The position numbers and the translations under genes were made by a program. Positions 36,240-48,106 of a stretch of DNA of 64,000 nt are shown piece after piece. Positions within the stretch are counted from its first letter, which is position 1. Every line of letters begins with the position of its first letter. The DNA lies in NCBI RefSeq assembly GCF_011762095.1, contig NZ_JAASQO010000003.1, forward strand, positions 62,001 through 126,000, read 5' to 3'. The notes below the pieces were generated by a model that was not told the origin of the DNA, made no database searches, and saw only the letters and a list, made by a program, of their open reading frames with translations. Origin of the DNA: Parvibaculum indicum (GTDB taxonomy: Bacteria > Pseudomonadota > Alphaproteobacteria > Parvibaculales > Parvibaculaceae).

Positions 36240-37184
36240 ATGGCCACGCAACTCTCCAACGCTCTGGCAGCTTTTGTGTGCGCTGCGGAAACGGGCAGTT
36301 TCGCCGCGGCGGGCAAGGTGCTGGGCGTCTCCGCGCCCGCTATCGGCCAGAGCGTGAAGCGGCTGGAAGACGCCTATGGCGTGGTGCTGATCCGGCGCAC
36401 CACCCGCAAGATGAACCTGACGGCGGAAGGCGCGCTGCTTTATGAGCGCGCCCGGGAGCCGCTCCGCGCGCTGGATGAGCTGGACGGCATTTTCCGCGAA
36501 ACCCGCAGCACGATGAGCGGTCCTATCCGCCTGACCTCGCCGCGCGGTCTCGGTTGCCGGCTCGTGCTGCCGCTCGTTGCCGAATTCCGGGTGGATTACC
36601 CCGATGTCGTCTTCGAGCTCGATTTCACCTATCAGCAGCGCGATTTCATCGATGACGGCGTGGATCTCGCCTTCCGCGTGCTCTCTCCGGAAGACTCTTC
36701 CATGATCGCCCGGCGCCTCACCTGCAACGAACACTGGACGCTGGCCTCGCCGACCTATCTGGAAATGCATGGAGAGCCGTCGCATCCCGACGACCTCTCC
36801 GGGCACCGGACCATCGTCTGCCAGAAGCGTTTCAGCGATCCGATGATCGCCTGGCAATTCGATGTGGCGGGGAATGTGCGCACCTTCCCACAGGAACCTG
36901 ACCTCATCCTCAACGATCCGGATGCGATTTGCGAAGCCGCCGCGATGGGAATGGGCATCATCCAGATGCGCGACGATTATGCGCGGCCCCTTGTGGAGCG
37001 GGGCGAGCTGACGCCAATCCTGAAGGACTTCACGGCACCGGCCAATGCGCTCTATCTCTGCTACCCCTACAAGGAGCACCTGCCGCTGCGTGTGCGCACC
37101 TTCATCGATTTCGTGGTGGACCGGGTAAAGGCCGACGAGACCGGCTGCGCGCCGCATGAGGGCTTTCACGCCGCGCGGAAATAG
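36240..37184 (+). CDS. LysR-family regulator beside RND pump
   Basis: A 314-residue LysR-type regulator. The winged helix lies at about 5-65 ([20 protein letters not shown], then [23 protein letters not shown] in pieces). The effector domain is about 90-300 ([54 protein letters not shown]). The effector region resembles the DhcR/PltR/CrgA-like group that often sits beside transporters. GGGGGG lies eight bases before the ATG, inside one of two CCCC-N8-GGGG copies. Divergent from the efflux genes and therefore their probable controller. Confidence 0.9.
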   Translation: MATQLSNALAAFVCAAETGSFAAAGKVLGVSAPAIGQSVKRLEDAYGVVLIRRTTRKMNLTAEGALLYERAREPLRALDELDGIFRETRSTMSGPIRLTSPRGLGCRLVLPLVAEFRVDYPDVVFELDFTYQQRDFIDDGVDLAFRVLSPEDSSMIARRLTCNEHWTLASPTYLEMHGEPSHPDDLSGHRTIVCQKRFSDPMIAWQFDVAGNVRTFPQEPDLILNDPDAICEAAAMGMGIIQMRDDYARPLVERGELTPILKDFTAPANALYLCYPYKEHLPLRVRTFIDFVVDRVKADETGCAPHEGFHAARK

Positions 37185-37273
37185 AGGGATCGCTTTCCTT
37201 TGATTTCGGCTGCCGGATGAGGTTTTCTTTTCGGAAAGCGCGCGGGAGACGCGCTATCCGGGAGGAGGTCCCC

Positions 37274-38971
37274 ATGGGCACGGCGATAGAGCAATTGTCA
37301 TATGTGAAGGGCGCGGAGACGCCGCCCTTGCGCGAGGAAACCATTGGCGCGGCGCTCTCATCCGCCGCGCGAGAATGGGGCGAGCGCGAAGCCGTCGTCT
37401 CGGTTCACCAGAATATCCGATGGACCTATGCGGAGCTGAACAAAAAGGCGGATGCGCTGGCCGCGGGCCTTCTCGCGCTGGGCCTGAAACCCGGCGACCG
37501 GCTCGGCATCTGGTCGCCCAATAATGCGGAATGGGCGCTGACTCAGTTCGCGACCGCCAAGGCGGGCATCATTCTCGTCAATATCAACCCGGCCTACCGG
37601 CTTTCGGAGCTCGAATACACGCTGAACAAGGTCGGCGTGTCGGCGCTCGTCACGCCGGCACGTTTCAAGACCAGCGAATATGTCGCGATGGTCGAAACGC
37701 TCGCGCCTGAAATCGCATCGTCGGATGGTCTTCTCGAGGCCGCGGCGCTTCCGCATCTCAAGCATGTCATCCAGATCGGCGGGACCGCGCGCCGCGGGTG
37801 GCGGCAGTTCGGCGATGTGGCGGGGCTCGCGGGCGATGCGGACCGCACGGCGCTTGAAGAGATCGGCAAGACGCTCGATTGCCGCGATCCGATCAACATC
37901 CAGTTCACCAGCGGCACGACGGGCCTGCCCAAGGGCGCGACCCTTTCCCATTACAACATCCTCAATAACGGTTTCTTTGTCGGCGAGGGCGTCGGCCTCG
38001 TGCCGGGCGACCGTCTCTGCATTCCCGTGCCGCTCTATCATTGCTTCGGCATGGTGATGGGCAATCTCGGTTGTCTGACGCATGGCGCGACCATGGTCTA
38101 TCCCGCCGACGCCTTCGACCCGCTTGCCGTGCTCGAAACCGTCGAGAACGAGAAATGCACGGGGCTCTATGGCGTGCCGACCATGTTCATCGCGGAACTG
38201 GGACATCCGGAATTCGAGCGTTTCGACCTTTCCTCGCTCCGTACCGGCTGCATGGCGGGCTCGCCTTGCCCGGTGGAGGTGATGAAGCAGGTGATCTCGC
38301 GAATGTATATGGGCGACGTGACCATCGCCTATGGCATGACGGAGACGAGCCCGGTGAGCTTCCAGACCGGCAAGGACGATCCGCTGGAGCGCCGCGTTTC
38401 CACCATCGGCCGCGTGCAGCCCCATCTCGAATGCAAAGTGGTGGATTTCGACGGTAACACCGTGCCGCGCGGGGAGGCCGGCGAGCTTTGCACGCGCGGC
38501 TATTCGGTGATGCTCGGCTATTGGGACGAGAAGGAGAAGACCGCGGACGCCATAGACGACGAAGGCTGGATGCATACCGGCGATCTCGCCACGATCGACG
38601 GCGAAGGCTATGGCAACATTGTCGGGCGTCTGAAGGACATGGTCATTCGCGGCGGCGAGAACGTCTATCCGCGCGAGATCGAGGAGTTCCTCTATCGCCA
38701 TCCCAAGGTGGAGGACGTGGCCGTGGTCGGCGTGCCGGACGAAAAGTTCGGCGAGGAAATATGCGCATGGATCGTTCTGCGCCAGGGCGACGAGTTGAGC
38801 GAGGAAGAGATCAAGATGTTCTGCCGCGGCCAGATCGCGCATTACAAGGTGCCGCGCTATGTCCGCTTCGTGGAGGAATTCCCGCTGACGGTGACGGGCA
38901 AGGTCCAGAAGTTCCAGATCCGAAAAAAAATGATGGAGGAGTTGGACCTCACCGCATCCGACACTGCCTGA
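37274..38971 (+). CDS. acyl-CoA synthetase (AMP-dependent ligase)
   Basis: A 565-residue ANL-family ligase with P-loop [17 protein letters not shown]5 motif [11 protein letters not shown]7/A8 segments [20 protein letters not shown] and [20 protein letters not shown], and the A10 lysine in [13 protein letters not shown]. The order and spacing match FadD-like fatty acyl-CoA or medium-chain acyl-CoA ligases. It forms acyl-AMP and then acyl-CoA, probably feeding beta-oxidation of chains made by the nearby oxygenases. The ATG at 37274 follows GGGAGGAGG, an excellent ribosome site; the open frame to 37217 is not needed. Confidence 0.92.
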   Translation: MGTAIEQLSYVKGAETPPLREETIGAALSSAAREWGEREAVVSVHQNIRWTYAELNKKADALAAGLLALGLKPGDRLGIWSPNNAEWALTQFATAKAGIILVNINPAYRLSELEYTLNKVGVSALVTPARFKTSEYVAMVETLAPEIASSDGLLEAAALPHLKHVIQIGGTARRGWRQFGDVAGLAGDADRTALEEIGKTLDCRDPINIQFTSGTTGLPKGATLSHYNILNNGFFVGEGVGLVPGDRLCIPVPLYHCFGMVMGNLGCLTHGATMVYPADAFDPLAVLETVENEKCTGLYGVPTMFIAELGHPEFERFDLSSLRTGCMAGSPCPVEVMKQVISRMYMGDVTIAYGMTETSPVSFQTGKDDPLERRVSTIGRVQPHLECKVVDFDGNTVPRGEAGELCTRGYSVMLGYWDEKEKTADAIDDEGWMHTGDLATIDGEGYGNIVGRLKDMVIRGGENVYPREIEEFLYRHPKVEDVAVVGVPDEKFGEEICAWIVLRQGDELSEEEIKMFCRGQIAHYKVPRYVRFVEEFPLTVTGKVQKFQIRKKMMEELDLTASDTA

Positions 38972-39119
38972 GCGGCGGTTCCGCTGCGTCAGCCGAAAGC
39001 GGACATGGCGAAGCCCGGCACTTTCTGAAAAACTGCGATGAGCGGCGTTTGAAAAGACCGCATCAAAACAGGGAGGGGCCGACCGTGCTGTTGGTCCTCG
39101 GCAACACAGAGGCCCGGCA

Positions 39120-40244
39120 ATGCTCAACAAGCTCGACGATTACCCGATCCATCAGACGCCTGAACCGATCGCCCATCCGGCGACCAGCGACCGCAATGTC
39201 TATGACCGCACATGGTTCAACGGCTATGCGAAGGACGGGTCGTATTATTTCGGTATCGGCATGGCGATCTATCCGCATCGCGGCATTCTCGACTGCGCGT
39301 TCTCCGTGGTGACGCGCGACGGACGCCAGCATTGCTTTTACGGTTCGCGCCGCGCACCGACCGAACGTACCGAGATGCAGGTCGGTCCCTTCCGTATCGA
39401 AATTCAGGAGCCGATGCTGCGCACCCGTGTCGTGCTGGACGACAATGAAAGCGGCATTTCCTGCGACCTCTCCTTCTCCGGCCGCACGGCGGTCATCAAG
39501 GAAGCGCGCCAGACGCTTTATTCCGGCCCGCGCGCGGTGATGGATGCGACACGTTTCGATCAGTTCGGCCGCTGGAGCGGCACGGTCCGCCACCCCGATG
39601 GGGAGATCGCGGTGGATGACGGGATGTGCCTCGGCACCAAGGACCGTTCCTGGGGCGTGCGCCGTGTCGGCGAACCGGAAACGGGCGGTGCGCCGGCCAT
39701 GCCGGGCGGCATCTTCTTTCTCTGGGCGCCGCTTGTCTGGGACGATCACGTGTCGCATGCCATCTTCTTCGATGGGCCGAAGGGCGAGGCGCTGGTGCGC
39801 GAAGGGCTCACGGCCCCGCTCTATGCGAGCGAGGCGGATGTGCCCGGCGTCGAGGACGGCAAGGACGAGCGCATGGCGACGGCGAAGCATCGCGTTTCCT
39901 ATGTGCCGGGCACGCGCCTGGCGAAGTCGGCCGAAATCGATCTCGTCGACCTTGAAGGCGGCACCCGTACCATCAGCCTGGAACCGATCCTGAAATTTCA
40001 GATGAAGGGTCTCGGCTACACCCATCCGGAATGGGGGCAGGGCATGTGGAAAGGCGAGCTTGCCACGGGACATGAGTCTTTCGATCCGAAACAGCTCGAC
40101 CCGCTGGCGATGGAAAACCTGCATGTGCAGCAGGTGGTGCGCGCAAGCGACGGCACGCGTGAAGGCATGGGTGTGCTGGAGCAGATTTGTATCGGACCTT
40201 ATGCCCCCGCCGGCTTCACGGATTTTTTCGACGGCGCGAAGTAA
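39120..40244 (+). CDS. uncharacterised 374-residue protein
   Basis: No signal peptide or membrane helix, so cytoplasmic. I do not recognise the family with certainty. The protein is rich in short strands with many Trp, Tyr and Phe (DRTWFNGYAKDGSYYFGIGM, GIFFLWAPLVWDDHVSHAIF, GLGYTHPEWGQGMWKGELA). This resembles lipocalin-like two-barrel proteins of the AttH/CrtC hydratase type. Similar proteins occur in lipid and steroid degradation loci of actinobacteria and sphingomonads, so a role with the preceding acyl-CoA ligase is possible (148 bases apart). A terminator-like hairpin follows. Confidence 0.7.
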   Translation: MLNKLDDYPIHQTPEPIAHPATSDRNVYDRTWFNGYAKDGSYYFGIGMAIYPHRGILDCAFSVVTRDGRQHCFYGSRRAPTERTEMQVGPFRIEIQEPMLRTRVVLDDNESGISCDLSFSGRTAVIKEARQTLYSGPRAVMDATRFDQFGRWSGTVRHPDGEIAVDDGMCLGTKDRSWGVRRVGEPETGGAPAMPGGIFFLWAPLVWDDHVSHAIFFDGPKGEALVREGLTAPLYASEADVPGVEDGKDERMATAKHRVSYVPGTRLAKSAEIDLVDLEGGTRTISLEPILKFQMKGLGYTHPEWGQGMWKGELATGHESFDPKQLDPLAMENLHVQQVVRASDGTREGMGVLEQICIGPYAPAGFTDFFDGAK

Positions 40245-40268
40245 CGCCGTGCTGAACGAGTTTTGTGC

Positions 40269-40308
40269 GGATCGCCGCCAAAAGGGTGGCGATCCACAGC
40301 GATTTTTT
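40269..40308 (+). terminator. rho-independent terminator
   Basis: GGATCGCCGCC (40269-40279) pairs with GGTGGCGATCC (40285-40295) with one G-U, forming an 11-base stem with a five-base loop. A run of six T begins seven bases later at 40303. The gap before the T run makes it imperfect. It closes the transcript of the uncharacterised gene. Confidence 0.55.
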
Positions 40309-40366
40309 AAGACGGTTATGTGAGTTTCCGCGGGCTTGTTGACGACAACGCTCGAGGAAATCGCCC

Positions 40367-40723
40367 ATGCACAAAAGGCGCTTGCTGCGGCCCGAAGAAA
40401 AATTGCTGATCTCGAACGCGGCCCGATGTCTGGACGGCGCGCGCAGCGGACGGCTCCTGTCGGATATGGATTGCGCCACCGCGCGATCCGAACTGCCGGA
40501 CGGCTCGATCGTGGGGTTCGAGCTCGACGGATACGACAGGCCCGAAGCCTGGCAGCAGCGCATGGTTCCGGTGGAGATGGAGGTGGACGATGAGGATGGC
40601 GGGGAAATTTCCGCCACCCTCTATGTCGATGCCAATGATCGCCTGCTCGAGCTGGAGCTGGTCCGCCGCTGCGGAGGTCCCGTCGTCAGGCCTCGCTGGC
40701 AGACGCTGCGTCTTTGGGCATGA
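40367..40723 (+). CDS. small uncharacterised protein, DUF6984-like
   Basis: A 118-residue cytoplasmic protein. The start LRPEEKLLISNAARCLDGAR, the middle ELPDGSIVGFELDGYDR and the end ISATLYVDANDRLLELELVR resemble small DUF6984-type proteins of unknown function, but this is from memory of the pattern only. GAGGAAA stands six bases before the ATG. It lies alone between a terminator and the convergent monooxygenase gene. Confidence 0.6.
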   Translation: MHKRRLLRPEEKLLISNAARCLDGARSGRLLSDMDCATARSELPDGSIVGFELDGYDRPEAWQQRMVPVEMEVDDEDGGEISATLYVDANDRLLELELVRRCGGPVVRPRWQTLRLWA

Positions 40724-40738
40724 CGACGGGTAGTCTCT

Positions 40739-42370
<1,632 letters not shown>

Positions 42371-42508
42371 GGTTTTTCTCCTCCCTTTTCGTTTTGCCGA
42401 AATTGTAACGCGCAGCGAAGCGCGGGGAAGGAAAAACGGAGTACGTCCCCGCATTCCGCAAATTTTCGCAACTGCGGAATCGTGAATTCCCGGTATAGGG
42501 AAGGTGCT

Positions 42509-44038
42509 TTACGTCGCGTCTTCCCTCAGGCGGTCTGTCCGCCGGAGGAGGAGCCGTCCGAGCAGAACGAGGCCTGCGAGGAGAATGGGGCCCCAGAGCT
42601 GGATCAGCGCGGAGAGAAGGAAACGGACGCTTTCGGTCAGCCAATGCGGGAGCAGCAATCGGTCGCTGAAGGCCCGCCCCGTCAAATCCGGATGCAGGAC
42701 GGAGAGAATGGTCGGATCGGTGGCGAGGCGCGCAAGGCGTTGAGGATCCGGATAGGGAATGTGAAGGTCCGGTTTGTTTTCCAGATGACCCATGTCGCCT
42801 GTGCGAAGAAAGGCTTTCACATTCCCGGTTTCGACCTGGAGGAGGTACCCTCTCTCCGACGCCTGCAAGTATTGATCCGTATAGCCTGCGATGACGACCC
42901 CTGCCACGACGAGTACGAGAAAGCCCGCTGCGATGCGTGTTCGTCTCGGGCCCAATGCGGAAATGCGCTTGCGGTACAGATCGAGAGACTTGTTTCGCCA
43001 CGTTTCGAATTGCGCCAGATACAGAACCGCGGCCATGTTCAAGAGCGGGCCAAGAAGCAGTGTATCGCGGTAGCGTGAAGCGGTTGGCCCGGCCGCGCGC
43101 CCATAGGCAAGGGTGATCCATTGCCCTCCCAGCCAGAATGCGAAGGCAAGCAGCGTCCATTGAAACGATGAAAGCGGATGCGGCTCCCGCCAGGATTTGT
43201 AGAGGATGGAAAGCAGGGGGGCATTGATCAGGATCGCCAGGACGATGCCGCCCCAGGGCCAGCCGGCGACATCGGTAAAGGCGCCTAGAAAGTCCAGCAA
43301 GCCATGTGCCTGAAGCCGTTCATGCGCCGGGATGTGCGCAACATACGATATAGCGCAGACGAAAAGGGCTGCTTCCAGCACGAGGCCTGCAATTTCCTTT
43401 GGGGTGCGCGATCTCGGTCCGGCGACGAGCTGAAACCCGTGAATGGCGGCAAGCGCGGCAAAAACCATCGCGCCCGACGAGAGACTGAAATAGGCGGCGA
43501 TACCGGCAACCAGCCCGCCGAGCCAGTTTCGCCCAAAGGCCGGAGCGGACGCGGAAAGCCAGAGTGCCAGAATGGAAAAACCGAACAGGAAATAGAACTG
43601 CGATTGAAAACCGGAGAGCGTGTTCTCCCACCCGAACGGAATCGTCAAAAAGATCGCGGCGAAGATCGTCAGGACAAGACGGTGCCTGTCTGCCAGGGGG
43701 CGGAGGAGGATCCAGAGCAGGGCGGTCTGGAAAAAGGACTGAAGACCGGCATTGACCGCCATTTCAAGCCGGGGCGCCCACACGCCGGTCGCTTCGAGCA
43801 TGGCAAGCTCGAGGAGCCGCGTGAAAAGAATGCGGTGTTCATTGTGCGAAGCGAAGAGATGTTCCGGCCCGAGCGTTCCCTCCAGATAGGGTTTGAACAG
43901 GCCGGCGCCTTCCGCGTCCCATTGATCCCAGAAAGGAAGGTTGGAGCCGAAGAGCTGGATGAACAGCAATTTGCTTCCGAGAACGACCAGAAAGACCGGG
44001 AGCGTGTAGTAGAGCAGTCGCTTGCTTTCGTCCGTCAC
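42509..44038 (-). CDS. polytopic membrane protein, possibly GT-C-like
   Basis: A protein of about 509 residues with roughly 11 predicted membrane helices. The first (LYYTLPVFLVVLGSKLLFI) is followed by a large extracytoplasmic loop with WDQWDAEG and SHNEHRILFTRLLELAMLEA. An acidic loop after helix 1 and the helix-rich body recall GT-C glycosyltransferases or their uncharacterised relatives in polysaccharide loci. I cannot name the family. I prefer the GTG at 44038, preceded by AGAGGAA; an ATG at 44122 gives 28 more residues but no ribosome site. Divergent from the glutamate-synthase-like gene and near GDP-fucose genes. Confidence 0.65.
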   Translation of the reverse strand: MTDESKRLLYYTLPVFLVVLGSKLLFIQLFGSNLPFWDQWDAEGAGLFKPYLEGTLGPEHLFASHNEHRILFTRLLELAMLEATGVWAPRLEMAVNAGLQSFFQTALLWILLRPLADRHRLVLTIFAAIFLTIPFGWENTLSGFQSQFYFLFGFSILALWLSASAPAFGRNWLGGLVAGIAAYFSLSSGAMVFAALAAIHGFQLVAGPRSRTPKEIAGLVLEAALFVCAISYVAHIPAHERLQAHGLLDFLGAFTDVAGWPWGGIVLAILINAPLLSILYKSWREPHPLSSFQWTLLAFAFWLGGQWITLAYGRAAGPTASRYRDTLLLGPLLNMAAVLYLAQFETWRNKSLDLYRKRISALGPRRTRIAAGFLVLVVAGVVIAGYTDQYLQASERGYLLQVETGNVKAFLRTGDMGHLENKPDLHIPYPDPQRLARLATDPTILSVLHPDLTGRAFSDRLLLPHWLTESVRFLLSALIQLWGPILLAGLVLLGRLLLRRTDRLREDAT

Positions 44039-44198
44039 AACGCATTCCTCTACACACAAAGCCTTCGGGGACAGCGAACGGCCCTCTCCCGGTGGGGCGG
44101 TGCCGGTCCTGAAAAATGACATTATCTCAACTTGTTCTCGCTTCCATCATCCCTATTGTGATTGGAAACATATGCACAATCATGCCGTTGGCGGGGGA

Positions 44199-45899
44199 AT
44201 GAGAGGAGGCCGTATCTTGTTCGAATTTGTGAGGATGCTGTTGCGCCGTGGCGGCACGCCGCAATTTGTCCTGCCCGCCACGCTTCTGGGATTGAGCCTC
44301 CTGATCCTTCTGTCGTCCTTCGTCTTCCCGGTACTTCTCTGGGGGCTTGCGGTCACGCTGCCGCTGCTCGCGCTCTCGGCATATGATTTTCACCAGTCCG
44401 CCCATACATTGACGCGCAATTATCCGTTGTCTGCGCGGTTCCGCTGGTTCTTTGAAGACCTCAGGCCGTTTCTGCGTTCCTACATTGTGGAGAGCGATCT
44501 GGAAGGGCGTCCTTTCGACCACGATACGCGCGCCCTCATCTATGCGCGCGCCAAGAACGAAGTGTCCGTTCACCCCTTCGGCACCGAACTCGACGTCTAT
44601 TCGGAAGAATATGAGTGGATCGGACATTCCATCGCACCGAGCCGGAACGTCGCAGAGGACTTCCGCGTGGAGGTCGGCGGGCCCCAATGCACGCAACCCT
44701 ATTCGGCCTCCATCCTGAACATCTCGGCGATGAGTTTCGGATCGCTCGGTGCGAATGCGATCGAGGCGCTCAATCTGGGAGCGAAGAAGGGCGGCTTCTA
44801 TCACGACACCGGCGAGGGCGCGATCAGCCCCTATCATGAAAAACATGGCGGCGATCTCGTCTGGGAACTCGGGACGGGTTATTTCGGCTGCCGGGCGAAA
44901 GACGGAGCCTTCGATCCGGAAGCCTTTCGCGACAATGCGCAGCGCGATCAGGTGAAGATGATCGAAATCAAGCTGAGCCAGGGCGCCAAGCCGGGCCATG
45001 GCGGTATGCTGCCCGCGCCCAAGGTGACGGAGGAAATATCAAGGACAAGAGGTGTCGAGCGCTATACCGACTGCATCTCGCCGCCCGGGCACAGCGCCTT
45101 TTCCACGCCCCGGGAAATGCTCGAATGGGTCGCGCGGCTGAGGGAGCTTTCCGGCGGTAAGCCGGTGGGCATCAAGCTTTGCATCGGCCAGCCGCATGAG
45201 GTCTTCGCGATCATGAAGGCGATTCTCGCTACGGGCATCCATCTCGATTACGTCGTGGTGGACGGCGCCGAAGGCGGGACGGGAGCGGCCCCGCTGGAAC
45301 TGTCCGACCATATGGGAATGCCGTTGCGCGAAGGTCTGATCGTGATGCGCAATGCGCTTGTCGGCACCGGCCTGAAGGAGACCACCCGGCTGGCCGCCGC
45401 GGGCAAGGTTTACAGCGGCGCCTCGATGGCCTTCAACGTGTCGGTGGGCGCGGACTGGTGCAATGCGGCGCGGGCCTTCATGTTCTCTCTGGGCTGCGTA
45501 CAGTCCATGAAGTGTCATACGGGCGAATGTCCGACCGGCATCACCACGCAAGACCCCTGGCGCCAGCGCGGCCTGGTGGTGGGCGACAAGGCGCAGCGTG
45601 TCTATCAGTACCATAAGGCAACCGTGGAGGCCTTGCGGGACATCGTGGTCGCCGTGGGGCGCGAATCCCCCTGGGAGCTTCGCCCCTATGATTTGCGCCA
45701 GCGCCTCAACGCCGCGGAGATGCGCGCGATCGACCGGATCTATCCCTTCGTCGAGCCATCCAGCATTCTGGAAGACCCGGAAGGCTCCTCCTATGCGGAG
45801 TGGTGGGCGGCCGCGGATCCCGATACATTCCGCCCCGTGCGGGAAATCGCCGCCATCCGGCGCCGGAGCCGCGGGCCGACCAGGGCCGAACGGCATTGA
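44199..45899 (+). CDS. FMN-binding glutamate synthase family protein
   Basis: A protein of about 566 residues with two N-terminal membrane helices (about 20-60) before a glutamate synthase FMN/2-oxoglutarate domain. Signatures are ISAMSFGSLGANAIEALNLG, SQGAKPGHGGMLPAPKVTEE, DYVVVDGAEGGTGAAP and the cysteine cluster SLGCVQSMKCHTGECPTGI for a 3Fe-4S centre. It lacks the glutaminase domain of GltB. Such stand-alone proteins are of uncertain reaction. Start choice is open: ATG 44199, or TTG 44217 which has the best ribosome site (AGAGGAGG at 7 bases). Confidence 0.87.
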   Translation: MRGGRILFEFVRMLLRRGGTPQFVLPATLLGLSLLILLSSFVFPVLLWGLAVTLPLLALSAYDFHQSAHTLTRNYPLSARFRWFFEDLRPFLRSYIVESDLEGRPFDHDTRALIYARAKNEVSVHPFGTELDVYSEEYEWIGHSIAPSRNVAEDFRVEVGGPQCTQPYSASILNISAMSFGSLGANAIEALNLGAKKGGFYHDTGEGAISPYHEKHGGDLVWELGTGYFGCRAKDGAFDPEAFRDNAQRDQVKMIEIKLSQGAKPGHGGMLPAPKVTEEISRTRGVERYTDCISPPGHSAFSTPREMLEWVARLRELSGGKPVGIKLCIGQPHEVFAIMKAILATGIHLDYVVVDGAEGGTGAAPLELSDHMGMPLREGLIVMRNALVGTGLKETTRLAAAGKVYSGASMAFNVSVGADWCNAARAFMFSLGCVQSMKCHTGECPTGITTQDPWRQRGLVVGDKAQRVYQYHKATVEALRDIVVAVGRESPWELRPYDLRQRLNAAEMRAIDRIYPFVEPSSILEDPEGSSYAEWWAAADPDTFRPVREIAAIRRRSRGPTRAERH

Positions 45900-45968
45900 G
45901 GATCGCGGGTTTCCGTGTCAATAAGGTGGCGGCAGCTTGCCTGGTCGTAGTCAGCGCGAAACGGATTC

Positions 45969-47036
45969 ATGAGCAAAACGGCACTTATCACCGGTGTAAC
46001 CGGGCAGGACGGCGCCTATCTGGCCGCCCTTCTCCTCTCCAAAGGCTATATCGTCCATGGCGTGAAGCGCCGCTCTTCCTCATTCAATACCGCGCGGGTG
46101 GATGCGCTGTACGACGACCCGCATAATGAAGGCGTCTCCTTCTTCATGCATTACGGGGACCTGACGGATTCCACCAATCTCATCCGCATCATTCAGGAAA
46201 CCCGGCCCGACGAGATCTACAATCTCGCCGCCCAGAGCCATGTGCAGGTGAGCTTCGAGACCCCGGAATATACCGCTAATTCCGATGCGATCGGCACGCT
46301 GCGCATTCTGGAGGCGATCCGCATTCTGGGGATGGAAAAGACGACGCGCTTCTATCAGGCCTCGACCTCGGAACTCTACGGCAAGGTGCAGGAAACGCCG
46401 CAAAGCGAGACCACGCCCTTCTATCCGCGCAGTCCCTATGCCGCCGCCAAGCTCTATGCCTACTGGATCACGGTCAACTACCGCGAGGCCTATGGCATGC
46501 ATGCCTCCAACGGCATTCTCTTCAACCATGAAGGGCCGACCCGCGGCGAAACCTTCGTCACGCGCAAGATCACCCGCGCCGTCGCCGCCATCGAACTCGG
46601 GCTTCAGGACCTCCTCTATCTCGGCAATCTCGACGCCAAGCGCGACTGGGGTCATGCCCGCGACTATGTGGAAGGCATGTGGCGCATCCTGCAGCAGGAC
46701 GAGCCCGACGACTATGTGCTGGCCACGGGCGAAACGCATTCGGTGCGCGAATTCGTGGAACTGGCCTTCGCCGAAGTCGGCCGTGACATCGAATGGCGCG
46801 GCGAGGGTGTCGAGGAAATCGGCGTCGACAGGAAAACCGGCGAGACGCGCGTGAAGATCGACCCGCGCTATTTCCGCCCCACCGAGGTGGATCTTCTGCT
46901 GGGCGATCCTTCCCGGGCGAAACAGCGTCTGGGCTGGGAGCACACCACGACCTTCCCGGAACTCGTGGCCGAAATGGTGGCCGCCGACCTCGAAACCGTC
47001 GCGCAGGAGGCGGCCCGCAAGGCACGCCATGACTGA
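45969..47036 (+). CDS. gmd: GDP-mannose 4,6-dehydratase
   Basis: A 355-residue extended [19 protein letters not shown] is the nucleotide-binding motif, and [20 protein letters not shown] is the NADP-binding signature of Gmd. Catalytic residues are Thr/Ser-Glu in ASTSELYG and Tyr-Lys in [32 protein letters not shown] is the Gmd substrate segment. It makes GDP-4-keto-6-deoxymannose for the overlapping fcl gene. Together they give GDP-L-fucose for surface polysaccharide. Confidence 0.96.
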   Translation: MSKTALITGVTGQDGAYLAALLLSKGYIVHGVKRRSSSFNTARVDALYDDPHNEGVSFFMHYGDLTDSTNLIRIIQETRPDEIYNLAAQSHVQVSFETPEYTANSDAIGTLRILEAIRILGMEKTTRFYQASTSELYGKVQETPQSETTPFYPRSPYAAAKLYAYWITVNYREAYGMHASNGILFNHEGPTRGETFVTRKITRAVAAIELGLQDLLYLGNLDAKRDWGHARDYVEGMWRILQQDEPDDYVLATGETHSVREFVELAFAEVGRDIEWRGEGVEEIGVDRKTGETRVKIDPRYFRPTEVDLLLGDPSRAKQRLGWEHTTTFPELVAEMVAADLETVAQEAARKARHD

Positions 47037-47991
47037 CGGTGCCATCTATTCGTTGAAGGGCAAGAAGGTCTGGGTCGCCGGCCATCGCGGCATGGTGGGC
47101 GCGGCCCTGATGCGCCGGCTCGCCTCCGAGGATTGCGAACTGCTGACGGTGACGCGCGACACGGTCGATCTGCGCCGCCAGGCGGAGGTCGAGGGATGGC
47201 TGGCCGAGCATCGGCCCGAGGCCGTGTTCATTCCGGCGGCGCGCGTCGGCGGCATTCTCGCCAATGACAGCTTTCCGGCGGAATTCCTCTACGACAATCT
47301 GATGATCGAAGCGAACATCATCAACGCCGCGTGGCAGAACGGCGTGGAGAAACTTCTGTTCCTCGGCTCGTCCTGCATCTATCCGAAGATGGCCGAGCAG
47401 CCCATGAAGGAAGATGCGCTGCTGACCGGCCCGCTGGAGCCGACCAACCAGTGGTACGCGGTCGCCAAGATCGCCGGCATCAAGCTCGCCCAGGCCTATC
47501 GCCGTCAATATGGCTGCGATTTCATTTCGGCCATGCCGACCAATCTCTACGGTATCGGCGACAATTTCGATCTGGATTCGAGCCATGTCCTGCCTGCCCT
47601 CATCGCCAAGATGCATATGGCAAAGGAAGCCGGCGATGCCGAGGTGGTGATCTGGGGCACGGGCGCGCCGAAGCGCGAATTCCTCTATGTCGACGATTGC
47701 GCCGACGCGCTGGTGTTCCTGATGACCCATTACTCGGGCGAAGAGCACGTCAATGTGGGCTATGGCGACGACCTCACCATTCAGGAACTGGCGCAGAAGG
47801 TGAAGGCTGTCGTCGGCTTCGAGGGCGCGCTCGTAAACGACACGTCCAAGCCGGACGGCACGCCGCGCAAGCTGATGGACAGCACGCGCCTCCACAATCT
47901 GGGCTGGCGCCCGCGCACCGGGCTCGACGAGGGCATTGCGAAGGTCTATCGCTGGTATCTCGAGACGGGCGGAAACGGGCGCGGAGTGTGA
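47029..47991 (+). CDS. fcl: GDP-L-fucose synthase
   Basis: A 320-residue SDR (WcaG/Fcl). [16 protein letters not shown] is the NADP motif, [19 protein letters not shown] contains the catalytic Ser, and [19 protein letters not shown] the Tyr-Lys pair. [20 protein letters not shown] is the substrate segment. It does the epimerisation and reduction steps to GDP-L-fucose. It overlaps gmd by 8 bases, indicating translational coupling. Confidence 0.96.
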   Translation: MTDGAIYSLKGKKVWVAGHRGMVGAALMRRLASEDCELLTVTRDTVDLRRQAEVEGWLAEHRPEAVFIPAARVGGILANDSFPAEFLYDNLMIEANIINAAWQNGVEKLLFLGSSCIYPKMAEQPMKEDALLTGPLEPTNQWYAVAKIAGIKLAQAYRRQYGCDFISAMPTNLYGIGDNFDLDSSHVLPALIAKMHMAKEAGDAEVVIWGTGAPKREFLYVDDCADALVFLMTHYSGEEHVNVGYGDDLTIQELAQKVKAVVGFEGALVNDTSKPDGTPRKLMDSTRLHNLGWRPRTGLDEGIAKVYRWYLETGGNGRGV

Positions 47992-48106
47992 GTGAGCGGC
48001 GAATGGAAGCGCGCTTTTGCTTCATTCAGCCCCGTCAACGAGGTGCCATTCGTCCTCGGGGGTGCTAAAGATAAACCTGTCCCGAGACGAAGAGCAGAAG
48101 CGGCGC

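Noticed and set aside
37358-39130. 590-codon open frame on the minus strand
   Set aside because: Antisense to the acyl-CoA ligase, which has all ANL motifs.
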